NCBI RefSeq assembly: GCF_027172205.1
Contig: NC_070612.1
Location: forward strand, 30,963,183-31,027,182
Length of the DNA stretch: 64,000 bases
Source of the DNA: Podarcis raffonei
Lineage: Eukaryota; Chordata; Lepidosauria; Squamata; Lacertidae
Direction of reading: 5' to 3'
This document shows positions 1 to 26,790 of this stretch, in pieces. The notes beneath the pieces were generated by a model that searched no databases, was not told the DNA's origin, and saw only the letters and a program-made list of their open reading frames with translations. The translations under genes and the position numbers were made by a program. Position 1 is the stretch's first letter; every line of letters begins with the position of its first letter.

Positions 1-1489
1 AATGGAGGGCAAGCTGAACTTAGTTTCATTTTGAAGGCACAAGATCAGTTTTGGGCTGGTGACATTTTTTTTTTGCTTTTTCTGGAGATGGGAAAGCACA
101 CCTTATGGTGTTTCCTTGGGAGCCCACAGAAAATAGGCTCCTGTAGCTAAATGAGTCCAGGGTTGCTGCAAAGGGGGGGGGGTCAAATACTAGAATGTCG
201 CTTGTATGAGTATATTCTCCATAAAAGAGTGCATGTGTATGAGGGATGGATGGCTATCAACATCAGATTTTTAAGTTTCCTCTATTTCTGATATAAAGAT
301 CAGCTTTGATAGAACATGACCTTAGCATTGGCATAACTTCTTCTAAAATGAATTTACTATCCCACATGGTCTTTTTAAAACTAGGTTTAAAAAAAAAATT
401 CCCATGAAGGAGGATACCCCAACTCTGTATTGGTCAGCGAAGAAGCTTTCAATGGTAGCAGGATTACTGACTGGATAACTCAGAGAGGAATCTGCCAGCA
501 ATGTTTTCATCATCATTAGCAAGATTTCTGAATGGATAGCCCTGCTTTTTTTGCAAGGTGCCCGTATCTTGTTAATCATTGGGTACCTATTCTGGACTAA
601 GTGAACTGTTCTTCAAGTGAATCTGATTATTTGGACTTGCTTTGATTTGTAAAGCAATCTTTCAATTTGTAGAATATCTTCATTTCTAACTCTTCAGTGA
701 TGCCAAGCTGACTACACATTTAAACCTTAAACGAGGTCAGTTTTATGGGATCTAACCATATTTTGCCGAAACTGATGTATGTCCCTTTCTAGCTGTGGAT
801 GGCAGTGGGGATAACAGAAACTGTGTAGTCACGTGGTTAATTATGCAGCAGTCCAAATCCTAGGACTAGAACAATTCCTAGGTAAGTTGAGAGAGAGATT
901 ACTTATCAGTTACACCATTCAACTGGTTTGTATTAGTGATCAATAAAATTATTTTTTTCCAACTTGTGTTTGTATAATATGTCAGTGGGTGGGTGTTTAT
1001 ATTTAGAAAGCTTCTAGGTAATTTGTAAATTACCAAACATCTTTTTACATTTTGTTGTGGATGAAGATTACATCTCTGAGGGAATTGAACTTGAATTTTT
1101 ATGCAATGATGTCTTTAGGTTGTTCAGCACACACCCATCTAGATTAAACATTTTGTTAGCAGGAAAAAATAGCACTAATTTCAAAACCAGAATGTAATAG
1201 TATTCCTAAATAAAATACCATATGAGATTATAGTATTTCGGAAATACAACTACCCTTCATCTCCTTAACCCTAGCTTCTGAAAGTCTAGGTTACATATGG
1301 CAGCAACTTCCCTCTCTCTTCTCCCTTGGGTCTTTCAAATTTCAGTGGCACCCTGTGCAAAGCCAAAATTTGCTTCCCCCACCCCTCACTTTCCATTGTG
1401 CTCACTTCATCATGCTGTTCGCCCTAGACTTGGGCCCATTGTGGAGGAACTGGTTGTGCTACCCTAAATCCGCCTCTACAAGTAAAACT
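1..1489. other. Intergenic, no gene seen
   Basis: AT-rich sequence downstream of GTF2H2. Only short random frames and a g-run at 173-182. Nothing recognised. Confidence 0.5.
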
Positions 1490-1605
1490 GAGAGAGACCC
1501 TTGTCTGCAACCCTGGAGAGATGCTGCCAGTTAGTGCAGACAATACTGTCCTAGATGGAGTAATGGTCTGACTCAGTATAAGGCAACTTCTGTGAGCCTC
1601 CTGTT
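1490..1605 (+). mobile_element. tRNA-SINE 3' fragment
   Basis: 'ctgcaaccctggagagatgctgcc' in part and 'atggtctgactcagtataag' mark the 3' half of the 52.9-kb SINE type. Confidence 0.6.
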
Positions 1606-1749
1606 TTAGTTTCCGTGTTATTTTAAAGGGAGATTTTTATTGTTTATTTTGAATTACAAATGTTCATATTTCAGAATTTGTGTACTTTGTAAACCACTTT
1701 GAAGCTTATTTTTGACAATTAAACATTAATCAATTCATTAATAACATTT

Positions 1750-2600
1750 AGCTGGTGAATGTGTCCTTGTACAAGGAGGTGTATCCTCTTTGAAGGATAC
1801 AGTAGTGCAGCTACTCCTAGGGAAATATCCTGGACCCAATGGCATTTCATAACTACCACCCAATCACAAATACCTTCTTTTTGGGCAAGGTACTCGGGGT
1901 CATGGCAGTGCAGCTGCAGGCATTCTTTAGGTAAACTGATTATCTACATCAATTCCAATTATGGTTCAGCCTTAGTTATCCTGACTTTGATTGGGTGAAG
2001 GGGGAGATCAATCTTGCTGTTCCTGCAGCTTTTGATGCCATTGACAATGGAATCCTGGACCATCTACAGGAGATGGGTAACAGGGGCACCATTCTGCCAT
2101 GGTTCTAGTCTTATCTTGAGATGGTTCAAGAAGAGAGCATTGAATGAGTGTTTCTCAACCTTCTGACTGTTGAACTACAGGTTGTTGCAAGATGCCATAC
2201 TGTCTCCAGTGCTATTTAACACCTATGTGAAGCAGCTGGGAGGGGTAATGAGATTTGGAGTGAGGTGTCACCAGTACACTGATGCTAACCAGCTCGGTTT
2301 CTATGTAATCTCAGAAGTGAGAATGCTTGAGAAGGTCCTGGACTGGTGTCTAGATGTAGTGGTGGGCTGGATGTGAACTAATAAGCTGACTCTGAAACCT
2401 GGCAAGATTTGGGCTCTGTGGGAGAAAGTCACAAAGCTGCCTGCTCTAAATGGGGTTGCACTTTCCCTGTAGGAGCAGGTTCAGTCTGGTGTGGCTTCTG
2501 AGATCCAGCTCTGCCACTGGAGTTGCAGGTTGTTACAAGGGGTATGGCTGAAGCCACAGGCATGTCCACTGCATATGTGAGCCCAACATATACCCTGAGA
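1750..2600 (+). mobile_element. LINE reverse-transcriptase remnant (L2/CR1 clade)
   Basis: Frames read AFDAIDNGILDHLQEMG near 2,035-2,085 and LSPVLFNTYVKQLGGVMRFG near 2,200-2,260, followed by RCHQYTDANQL, all classic RT motifs 3-5 of this group. Decayed and spread across frames. Confidence 0.8.
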
Positions 2601-2629
2601 GGAATGGAAACTTGTGTGGAGTCAGAACA

Positions 2630-2675
2630 TGAGTTTATTAAATAAGCATGTATACATGTATGCTTAATAAAGGGC
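2630..2675. repeat. Near-perfect AT-rich palindrome
   Basis: tttattaaataagcatgtat / acatgtatgcttaataaa forms about a 38-nt inverted repeat. No gene context. Confidence 0.7.
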
Positions 2676-3345
2676 CTGCCACAACCTAAAGTAAAAATGA
2701 TTGGTTTATTATTCAGAAATGAAAGATGAGCAGTACAAGTGCTTTAGAAAACGATGTTACAACTATGCAGGCTGCAAATACGATTTAATATGATCACCCA
2801 CCTTAGTTTTGAAGAGTAAAAGAGTCCCTAACTACCCAGAGCTTAGAGAGTGAGAGCAGCAGTTTGCCAGAACCATACTGAAAAGAAAGAAGGGAGTATA
2901 CACCTAATGGAGCAAGTGGAACACAAAAGTCAGGGATGTGACATATGTGAAAGTTAAGTTCTCTCTTTCAAAATCCCATGGCAGCAAGGCAACAGAGGTC
3001 TCTCAGCCATTCCTTTGGTCCATGGTCATGTGCCTTATTTCTTCTTAAAGGATGCGTCTAAGAGAAGTTTTTAAAAATTCATTTCATAGTCCTACTGATT
3101 TAGATCATAGCACTTCCCTCTACCAACTTTTCATTAGAAGGTGCTTTATAGATTTCTTCTACTGAAGACTGCACCCCATAGTCGCCTTTGACTGGACTTA
3201 ACTTTACCTTTTTCTTTCTTTTTTTAACTTTGTGTGGTACAGTTCTATCTCTTGCCTGCAGAAGCTGAAGTGCAATTGAACATAAAAAGACTCTTCCATC
3301 TGTAATCATTATAGTAAAAACAAAAAACGCAGCACGCTAACACTG

Positions 3346-3351
3346 TTTATT
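3346..3351 (-). terminator. GTF2H2: GTF2H2 poly(A) signal AATAAA
   Basis: TTTATT on the plus strand reads AATAAA on the minus strand, 495 nt after the GTF2H2 stop. It would give a 3' UTR of about 0.5 kb. No closer canonical signal was noticed. Confidence 0.55.
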
Positions 3352-3845
3352 GAAACAGATATTGCCTGACATCACTCTCAACCTTGGCCAACACAGAGAA
3401 GCAGCTCTTATCATGAGATGGTCTAGAGTGACCATCGCACCAGGGATTTTGCATCCTAGATTTTAAATCCTAATGACTTACATTAAACTTGCTTCTCCAT
3501 GACTGTGCTTTGTGGCTTGTAGCCTATTGTGCTGATTATTATTTAAAATGAAAGCAAGAGCCATTAATTTAGGATGCATATCCATTTCAAATTTCAGAGG
3601 TACAAACTTGCGCACTATTCAGATTATTTCAGAAGAAGAAAAAGTTTCAATAACTAGTTCCACATACAAATAGCTGTACACACATGTATATTCAAACTGG
3701 GTGTGAAAATAGTAATATTTACATAAGCATTCAGCAAGGTGCTCTTCCTCATCTTAAGCTATTTTGCTGAAGACCTTCACTGAACAGTCAAGCTGAATTT
3801 TTTACTCACAGAAAAGCACCCAGCATTGTTGATCATTAGGTAGCA

Positions 3846-19157
<15,312 letters not shown>

Positions 19158-19969
19158 CTAATAAGGAAAATTATGATACTGTAATTTAAAACTGTATTTT
19201 GAGATATTATAATAGAATTTATGCCACAATAAATTATTAAATAACACACATATGTACAAACGGCTACTTTTCAGGTTCAAGGTTCCTGAATAGTACATAA
19301 ATCAGAGCAATCAGATGTAATTCTCAGGAGAAGCCCTTATGAAACCCCATCAGCTTTTGTGGTCTTCAAGACTCACAGAGTCCACAAAGCTCCATCCAGT
19401 ACTAAAAACTAGGAAAAGGAGAGGTATTTGATGGGAAATGATTTATAACATCCTGATTCTGCTGCATCAACACACATCACTACTCTGGTTGATCCTGAGC
19501 TGGGGTCCCAGCCTGGGCAAATTTCTGGCTACAAGGAAATCAATTAGATATTTTTTTTTTAATGCTCGCTTCAAGCCCCCCCCCCCTTCAGCTTAGGAAG
19601 TTTTGCTGATTTTAACGAGCCTTTTCCTGCAATTGACTTGAGAGGACAGAACATACAGTAAGCACGTTTCAACCCTTACCCAACTGACTTTTTAAAAAAG
19701 AAAAGAACAAAACCAACAACATGAAAATAGCTAGGATAAAATGACACTTCCACCACCGAAAACTAAGATAGCTGCCACATATTACAGCTTTAGCACCTTT
19801 AAACTCTCAAGAGCCAGACAAGTAGAACTACCCTCCTCAGCTGGTGGACAAGAACAAGGTTGGGGTTGGGACAAAAGCGTCTTGTTCCCACAAAGTCTCC
19901 TGGCTCAGGAATAGGCTAACAGCTCTCAGGGAGGTCTTGGGGGAGGCTGTTCTTGCCACCTGCCTTTAT

Positions 19970-20270
19970 CTTTCAGGAGACAGAAAGAACCGAAGAGGAG
20001 GAACCGAAAGAAGCGCGCGCCCAAGAACCTACTCGCATGCACTTCGGAGCCTCTCTAGGAAAACCATCTCTCTGGCTAAAGGTTCCACACTTTAAACATT
20101 CCGGTGGCAGCGCAAATATTAAGAAGAAGAGTTCCGCCGTGCAAAGAGCTTGTTGCGGAGAAAGATTAGAAGAAAAGAGCAGGGTGACTGACATAGATGT
20201 GGGGGGGGGGGGGGGAGAGTATGTTTCTGCTGCTTTGGGTGACGCAGCCTCAGCTTTTTGTACCAATTAA
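19970..20270 (-). promoter_or_regulatory. Probable GTF2H2 promoter / CpG-enriched 5' region
   Basis: CpG dinucleotides become locally frequent here (gcgcgcgc near 20,012, several cg pairs to 20,240) in otherwise CpG-poor DNA. It lies 0.8-1.1 kb upstream of the GTF2H2 start exon. No TATA box was recognised. A long G-run sits at 20,202-20,215. It is placed as promoter by position and composition only. Confidence 0.5.
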
Positions 20271-20777
20271 AACCCACACTATGCTATAGTCTGCGTTGCA
20301 GCAAAAACAACAAAGCTCTGTGGGACTTTAAAGGCTGAAAAGGACTCTTTGTGTTCAAAAGGAAGTTTCTCTGTTTCTTCTTTCACGTCCCTGCCCCCAA
20401 TGTGGGGACTCTCGGACTTTAAACGGGCAGGACTATTTTTAAACGTTTAGAAACTCTTTAAAATAATGAACGGTTCAAGAGAAATAAGACTCCTCTCTTT
20501 GCTGCCCTTTTGTCTTGGAAGGGGCGTGGGAATAAACTGGTGCAGCTGCTATGAACAGCTATTACTGTACTTCCCCCAGTCCAGAGAGACGCTAAAATGC
20601 TTCTCTTTTGCTAACGCTGCGGTTTAAGCCTACCTGTAGTGTCTACAGTGTTGCAGACCATGCCTTGTGACCTGGAAAGCCTTCCTTGTCATCCAGTAGG
20701 TACTGTATTTTAGAGGCTAAAATTTGGAGGGTCGTAACTTTGGGGCGCATCTCAGGGTGGGAAAGTTCTCCTCCTAA

Positions 20778-20786
20778 TCACACAGA
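20778..20786 (+). repeat. Candidate 9-bp target-site duplication, left copy
   Basis: TCACACAGA directly precedes the left end of the large element and is matched exactly at 37,012-37,020. The precise element edge is not independently known, so the true length could be 8 or 9 bp. Confidence 0.5.
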
Positions 20787-23700
20787 GGGTCTCCATAAAA
20801 GGCGGATCTACACGGATCCTCATGGATCCTCCACTTTTTAAAAAATAATTCCAACAAATGCAGTGTCAAATCACACCTAGAAGGCACGCCTACAAACTGG
20901 TCTATAAAAAACGTGGATCCAACACTTTGCCGCGCTGCAGCACCACAAAAACATGGATCCGAGGCACGGATCCTCATGAATTCATATGATTTTTATATTG
21001 AAACAAAATGAAAACACCATGCTACTGTAGACCACATCTTAATCTGTAGGAGGAACCAAAGAAATCACGCATCCACTGTTTCGTGGTGCCGCAATGGCGC
21101 AAAAACATGGTTAAAAAACACGGATCCTCATGAATCCTAATGATTTTTGCACTAGATCAGCCCAAACTCACTGTCAAATTACACATCATGGCCAGGGGCA
21201 CAGCATCCACCACAGAAATCACAGGTCCATGGCTTCCTGGCCATACCGTGGCCCAAAAACGTGGTATTGAAGCATGGATCCTCATGGATCCTCATGATTT
21301 TTGCACAAGATCAGCCCAAAGTCCTCATCAGATCAAACATCATGGCCATGGGCACAGCATCCACCACAAAAATAACGGATCCATGGCTTCCTGGCCATAC
21401 CGTGGCCCAAAAACGTGGTTTTGAAGCATGGATCCTCATGGATCCTCATGATTTTTGCACAAGATCAGCCCAAAGTCCTCATCAGATCAAACATCATGGC
21501 CATGGGCACAGCATCCACCACAAAAATAACGGATCCTCGGCTTCCTGGCCATACCATGGCCCAAAAACGTGGTTTTGAAGCACGGATCCTCATGGATCCT
21601 CATGATTTTTGCATTGGGCCAACCCAAACCCACTGTCAAATCACATATCATAGCCAGGGGCACAGCATCCACCACAAAAATCACGGATCCATGGCTTCCT
21701 GGCCATACCGTGGCCCAAAAACGTGGTTTTGAAGCATGGATCCTCATGGATCCTCATGATTTTTGCACAAGACCAGCCCAAAGTCACCATCAGATCAAAT
21801 ATCATGGCCAGGGGCACAGCATCCACCACAAAAATCACGGATCTGCGGCTTCCTGGCCATACCGTGGCCCAAAAACGTGGTTCCAGACCACGGATCCTCA
21901 TGGATCTTCATGCTTTTTGCATTGGGCCACCCCAAACACACTGTCAAATCACACATCATGGCCAGGGGCACAGCCTGCACCACAAAAACTCGGATCCACG
22001 GCTTCCTGGCAACTCCATAGCCCAAAAACGTGGTTTTGAAGGACGGATCCTCATGCTTTTCACATTGGGCCAACCCAAACTCACCGTCAGATCACACATC
22101 ATGTCCAGGGGCACAGCCTGCACCACAAAAAACTCAGATCCACTCCTGCCTGGCCATACTGTGGCCCAAAAACGTGGTTCCGAAGCACAGATCCTAATGG
22201 ATCCTCATGATTTTTGCACTATATCAGCCCAAAGTCACCATCAGATCAAACATCATGGCCAGGGACACAGCATCCACCACAAAAAACTCGGATCCACGGC
22301 TTCCTGGGCACTCCATGGCCCAAAAACGTGGTTTTCAAGCATGGATGCTCATGGATCCTCACGCTTTTTGCACTAGATCAGCGCAAAGTCACTGTCAAAT
22401 CACACATGATTTCCAGGGGCACAGCTTACACCACAAAAAACTCGGATCCACGGCTTCCTGGCCACTCCATGGCCCAAAAACATGGTTTTCAAGCACGGAT
22501 CCTCATGGATCCTCACGCTTTTGCATTGGGCCAACACAAACTCAATGTCAAATCACATATCATAGCCACGGGCATAGCCTGCACCACAAAAAACTCGGAT
22601 CCACGCCTGCCTGGCCATACCGTGGCCCAAAAACGTGGTTTTGAAGCATGGATCCTCATGATTTTTGCACAAGATCAGCCCAAAGTCATCATCAGATCAA
22701 ACAATATGGCCAGGGGCACAGCATCCACCACAAAAATCACGGATCCACGGCTTCCTGGCCATACCGTGGCCCAAAAACGTGGTTCCGAACCACAGATCCT
22801 CATGGATCCTAACGCTTTTTGCATTGGGCCAACCCAAAATCACTGTCAAATCACACATCATAGCCAGGAGCACAGCCTGCACCACAAAAAATTCAGATCC
22901 ACGGTTTCCTGGCCACACCATGGCCCAAAAACGTGGTTTCGAAGCATGGATCCTCACGGATCCTCACAGTTCTTGCATTGGGCCACCCCAAACTCACTGT
23001 CAAATCACACATCATGTCCATGGGCACAGTCTGCACCACAAAAAACTCGGATCCACGCCTTCTTGGCCATACCGTGACCCAAAAACGTGGTTTTGAAGCA
23101 CGGATCCTCATGGATCCTCACACTTTTCGCATTCGGCCAACCCAAACGCACCGTTAAATCACACATCATCTCCAGGGGCACAGCCTGCACCATGAAAATC
23201 ACGGATCCATGGCTTCCTGGCCACTCCGTGGCCCAAAAACGTGGTTTTGAAGAACGGATCCTCATGGATCCTCATGATTTTTGCACAAGACCAGCCCAAA
23301 GTCACCATCAGATCAAACATCATGGCCAGGGGCACAGCATCCACCACAAAAATAACGGATCCACGGCTTCCTGGCCATACCGTGGCCCAAAAACGTGGTT
23401 TTGAAGCACGGATCCTCATGGATCCTCATGATTTTTGCACAAGACCAGCCCAAAGTCACCATCAGATCAAACATCATGGCCAGGGACACAGCATCCACCA
23501 CAAAAATCACGGATCCATGGCTTCCTGGCCATACCGTGGCCCAAAAACGTGGTTCCGAACCATGGATCCTCATGGATCCTCATGATTTTTGCACAAGACC
23601 AGCCCAAAGTCACCATCAGATCAATCATGATGGCCAGGGGCACAGCATCCACCACAAAAATCATGGATCCACGGCTTCCTGGCCATACCGTGGCCCAAAA

Positions 23701-24210
23701 TACGTGGTTTTGAAGCACGGATCCTCATGGATCCTCACGCTTTTTGCATTGGGCCAACCCAAACTCACTGTCAAATCACACATCATGTCCAGGGGCACAG
23801 CCTACACCACAAAAAACTCAGATCCACGCCTGCCTGGCCATACCGTGGCCCAAAAACGTGGTACCGAAGCATGGATCCTCATGGATCCTCATTATTTTTG
23901 CACAAGACCAGCCCAAAGTCACCATCAGATCAAACATCATGGCCAGGGACACAGCCTGCACCACAAAAAACACGGATCCACGGCTTCCTGGCCACTCCAT
24001 GGCCCAAAAACGTGGTTTTCAAGCACAGATCCTCATGGATCCTCACGCTTTTTGCATTGGGCCAACCCAAACTCACTGTCAAATCACACATCATGTCCAG
24101 GGGCACAGCATCCACCACAAAAAACTCGGATCCACGGCTTCCTGGCCTCTCCATGGCCCAAAAACGTGGTTTTCAAGCACGCATCCTCATGGATCCTCAT
24201 GCTTTTGGAG
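20787..24210 (+). repeat. Left arm: forward tandem array of ~154-bp BamHI-rich monomers (about 22)
   Basis: Each monomer carries a GGATCCTCATGGATCCTCA doublet, then gatttttgcac (or ctttttgcattgggcc), then a tcaaatcacacatcatg block, then accacaaaaa, then ggcttcctggcca and gcccaaaaacgtggtt. Landmarks recur every 154 bp (for example 21,261, 21,415, 21,569, 21,723). Two main variants alternate: 'gcacaagatcagcccaaag' and 'gcattgggccaacccaaac'. Outermost copies (20,800-21,130) and innermost ones are the most diverged. 154 is not a multiple of three, so ORFs here drift through frames and are not genes. Confidence 0.95.
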
Positions 24211-24560
24211 CATCTCCACGCCCATTGTTCTGCCCAGACTCTGATGTCCAGCACCAAGGGCCTTTTGGTGGTTCCCTCACTGTGAGAAGCAAAGCGACAA
24301 GGAACCAGGCAGATGGCCTTCTTGGTAGTGGCGCCTGCCCTGTGGAATGTCCTCCCATTAGATGTCAAAGAGATAAACAACTACCTGACATTTAGAAGAC
24401 TTCTGACGGCAGCCCTGTTTAGGGACGTTTTTAATGTGTGACTTTTTAATGTATTTTTATTTCATTTTTTTTGGGGGGGAAGCCACCCAGAGTGGCTGGG
24501 GAAACCCAGCCAGATGGGCAGGGTACAAATATATTAGTAGTAGTAGTAGTAGTACTTTGT
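24211..24560 (+). mobile_element. LINE 3' end (CR1/L2 type) inserted in the left arm
   Basis: The array is interrupted at 24,210. The insert ends with the familiar LINE tail (ccacccagagtggctgggg, then aacccagccagatgggcagggtacaa) and a tagtagtag microsatellite. Upstream it has cctgccctgtggaatgtcct, typical of the same 3' coding end. Array-like sequence resumes at 24,690. Confidence 0.7.
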
Positions 24561-24660
24561 AGGATTTGATAATCTTTATAGGTCTTTTAAATTTCTAATC
24601 TATCTATATATCTATCCCCTCCCCCTTTTCCCTTTCTGTACTTCCCTATCCTTATAAAAT

Positions 24661-24684
24661 TGAATATATATATATATATATATT
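24661..24684. repeat. (TA)n microsatellite
   Basis: About 24 bp of alternating at, between the LINE tail and the decayed monomers. Confidence 0.9.
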
Positions 24685-24689
24685 TTAAA

Positions 24690-25060
24690 TTTACGGCTCC
24701 ACAGTTTTCTTGGTCTCCCCATATTCCTTACCCGACCATCTATGCTGCTCATGGCCAGATCACTTTGGGGCACTGCCATGCTGTAAAAAGATTCTCATGA
24801 AGCACAGATCCCCATGGATCCTTAGGTTTTTTATGTTTGGTCACCCTGAAATCACTATCAAATCATACATGATGTATATGACCACAGAATGAACCACAAA
24901 AACCACAGAGCACAGCCAAGGAACAAACACTATATTAAATACTTTAATCCTCATGGATTGGCATGATTGTTAAATGGACTCCACCAAATTATATTGTAAG
25001 ATCACACCAATGTCCATGGAATGACCGAAATACAAACACTATCTGAAATGGTTCTGCATT
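24690..25060 (+). repeat. Degenerate inner monomers of the left arm
   Basis: Recognisable but decayed monomer landmarks recur: agatccccatggatcc near 24,807, aaatcatacatgatgta near 24,860, accacaaaaacca near 24,893, and cctcatggattggcatga near 24,948. They continue the array after a LINE 3'-end insertion at 24,211-24,560. Confidence 0.7.
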
Positions 25061-25080
25061 AGCAAGAACATTGAATTAAA

Positions 25081-25383
25081 ATGACATTCATATTCATAGC
25101 TTCCACTGTGAAGAACAGCACCTGGAAATTTTTGACGCTGCTAAACCTCAAGAATATCCAAGGCAGAGATTGTGATGATCTTACCTGTGAATGTAAATTA
25201 TCAAACCAACTAGATGGAGACCACCAAAGTAACCATGAAAAACAATCACCTGTCTTGCGTCAATTCAGCTACAAATGGTTCTGGGACAAAAGTTGGTTGC
25301 TTTGCGGGGGTGGTAATTATAAATGGAGGTTTAACTGCAAGTTTTCTTGCCAACATATTTTGTCAGTGCAAACTTTGAAATAG
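25081..25383 (+). other. Unrecognised 100-codon open frame just inside the left arm
   Basis: It begins with ATG and includes Cys/His pairs (CDDLTCECK near 25,175; NCKFSCQHIL near 25,340). The last pattern loosely recalls the end of a SWIM finger (C-x-H-I-L), a motif found in MULE transposases. The resemblance is too short to call, and chance is possible. Confidence 0.25.
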
Positions 25384-25597
25384 GGGGTTTCCAATGTGGT
25401 GCCCATGGGCATCATGGTGCCTGCTGACAGCTTTCCTGGAGTCCACCACATGTTTTTAGAAAAAGAACAGGATTAGTGGTGAATTGTGCCCAGCATGACT
25501 TCAGATTGTTCATAGTACATTTGATTGACTGCAGGGACATATGAAGGGGCAGCGGGGTGATGGTGCCCCGGGGTGCCATGCTGGGGGGAGAGTGACA

Positions 25598-25880
25598 GTA
25601 CGGTCGCTGTACCGGCTGCCGCTTGTGCGGCGTCCATGTGGGCTGCCGCTCTTGCGGCAACTGTACAGGCATCCCCTCTCGCAGCGACCGTATGGGCCAT
25701 ATGGGCAGCTGCTCTCGCAGTGACTGTACAGGCTGCTGCTCGCGTAGCGTCCATACAGGCAGCCCCTCTCACGGCGGTCGTACAGGCTGTATGGGCAGCC
25801 GCTCTCCTGGCGACCATACGGGCTGCCACACGCACAGCGGCCATACGGGCTGTCATGCATGCACAGTCCGTACAGGACAT
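25598..25880 (+). repeat. 27-bp GC-rich minisatellite, about 10-11 units
   Basis: Units resemble gtacaggctgctgctcgcg plus tagcgtcc. Starts recur at 27 bp, with two longer units containing 'ccatatgg'. GC and CpG content is far above the surroundings. Several frames on both strands stay open (Ala-rich on plus; Tyr/Cys/Ser/Gly on minus) because the unit lacks stops and 27 is divisible by three. It lies between the left arm and the protease remnant. Confidence 0.8.
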
Positions 25881-26123
25881 TGCGTGTGCACCCATCAGCC
25901 AGGACTTGTTACCATATTATAGCTGCCACAAAATCTATCAGCATGCCACCAGAACCAGGGAAGCCTTGCCAGTTGCAGCTCACACAGTTGAAGTGAAATA
26001 AAAGACAGAAGAGTAGATCGGGAAGAAAGTTCCCCAGGCTGCAGGAAAAGATAACAGTAGCTCCAGCAGCTGACTCAGTGCAGGCTGCTGAGGGGTTTGA
26101 CTCCTTAAGATCACCAACTGACT

Positions 26124-26770
26124 ATGAGACACCTGGAAAGCACTCAGCCTCAGATGACCTCCACTCCAAAAAGTGGGAAAGAGGATTTAACAGTGACCAA
26201 TATTGATTCTTTTGATAGCAGCCCCATATTCTCAACACAAAGTGAGAAGTATTTGGACAAATCACTGATTTGTACATCAGTTTCCCCATGGCACAACTGT
26301 ACCTTCCCCACACTCAGTCTACAAACCATGGGACTTGTGGGTTCAGTTGGCAACATCCGTGTGTATGACTATGACATAACCACACTGAAAGGATCAAACT
26401 GGATAAATGATCGCATAATAGATGCCTTTCTTGCCTCCAGGGTGATCATGGCCAAAGAGCTAGGTCATGATGGAACAATTTTCCCACTTACCATACTTGC
26501 CGCTTCATGCAGATATGTCAAAGATTGCCAGTGTAAGCTCTGAAGAACTGTTTGAGATTTGGAATGCTAAAGAAAGATGTTTTGATTATTCCAGTAAATG
26601 ACAGAGAAGTCCACTGGATACTGATAGTAATCATTTTTAAAAGGAAGAACATGTTCTATCTAGATTCCAAACATGGATTGAACCACTCTGTGATTGATGC
26701 AATAACATCCAATTACAGTTCATACAAAAGGATATGGCTGCCATTAGACCCTGGATTGCAAAAGAAATAA
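26124..26770 (+). pseudogene. Ulp1/SENP-like cysteine protease (C48) in the large element, broken
   Basis: The coding remnant reads VYDYDITTLKGSNWINDRIIDAFL near 26,360-26,435 in part, the usual Ulp1 N-terminal core (LK-x-x-W-(L/I)-N-D). Further on come the catalytic-His motif VHWILIV near 26,610 and the catalytic-Asp strand FYLDSKHG near 26,660. Ulp1 enzymes cleave SUMO-type conjugates, and several DNA transposon groups carry them. The region that should hold the catalytic Cys falls at the later retroelement insertion that starts at 26,791, and it is not recognisable. The remnant does not lie in one frame and is interrupted, so I judge it inactive. About 80 residues upstream of the domain show no known motif. 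Confidence 0.75.
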
Positions 26771-26790
26771 TACAGTACTGTGGGGAAACC

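Noticed and set aside
20797-24210. CRISPR-like or centromeric array
   Set aside because: Monomers are contiguous without unique spacers. The arrays are short, inverted in a pair, and attached to a coding core, so neither fits.
21140-24395. Long open frames (up to ~296 codons) on both strands in the 154-bp arrays, same at 33-36.8 kb
   Set aside because: They follow the satellite period and rotate frame each monomer because 154 is not divisible by three. Many frames are open at once. No protein motif.
25510-25860. Tyr/Cys/Gly-rich minus-strand frame resembling scale keratin-like repeats
   Set aside because: Produced by the 27-bp minisatellite. The Ala-rich plus-strand frame is equally open. 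No keratin core domain.
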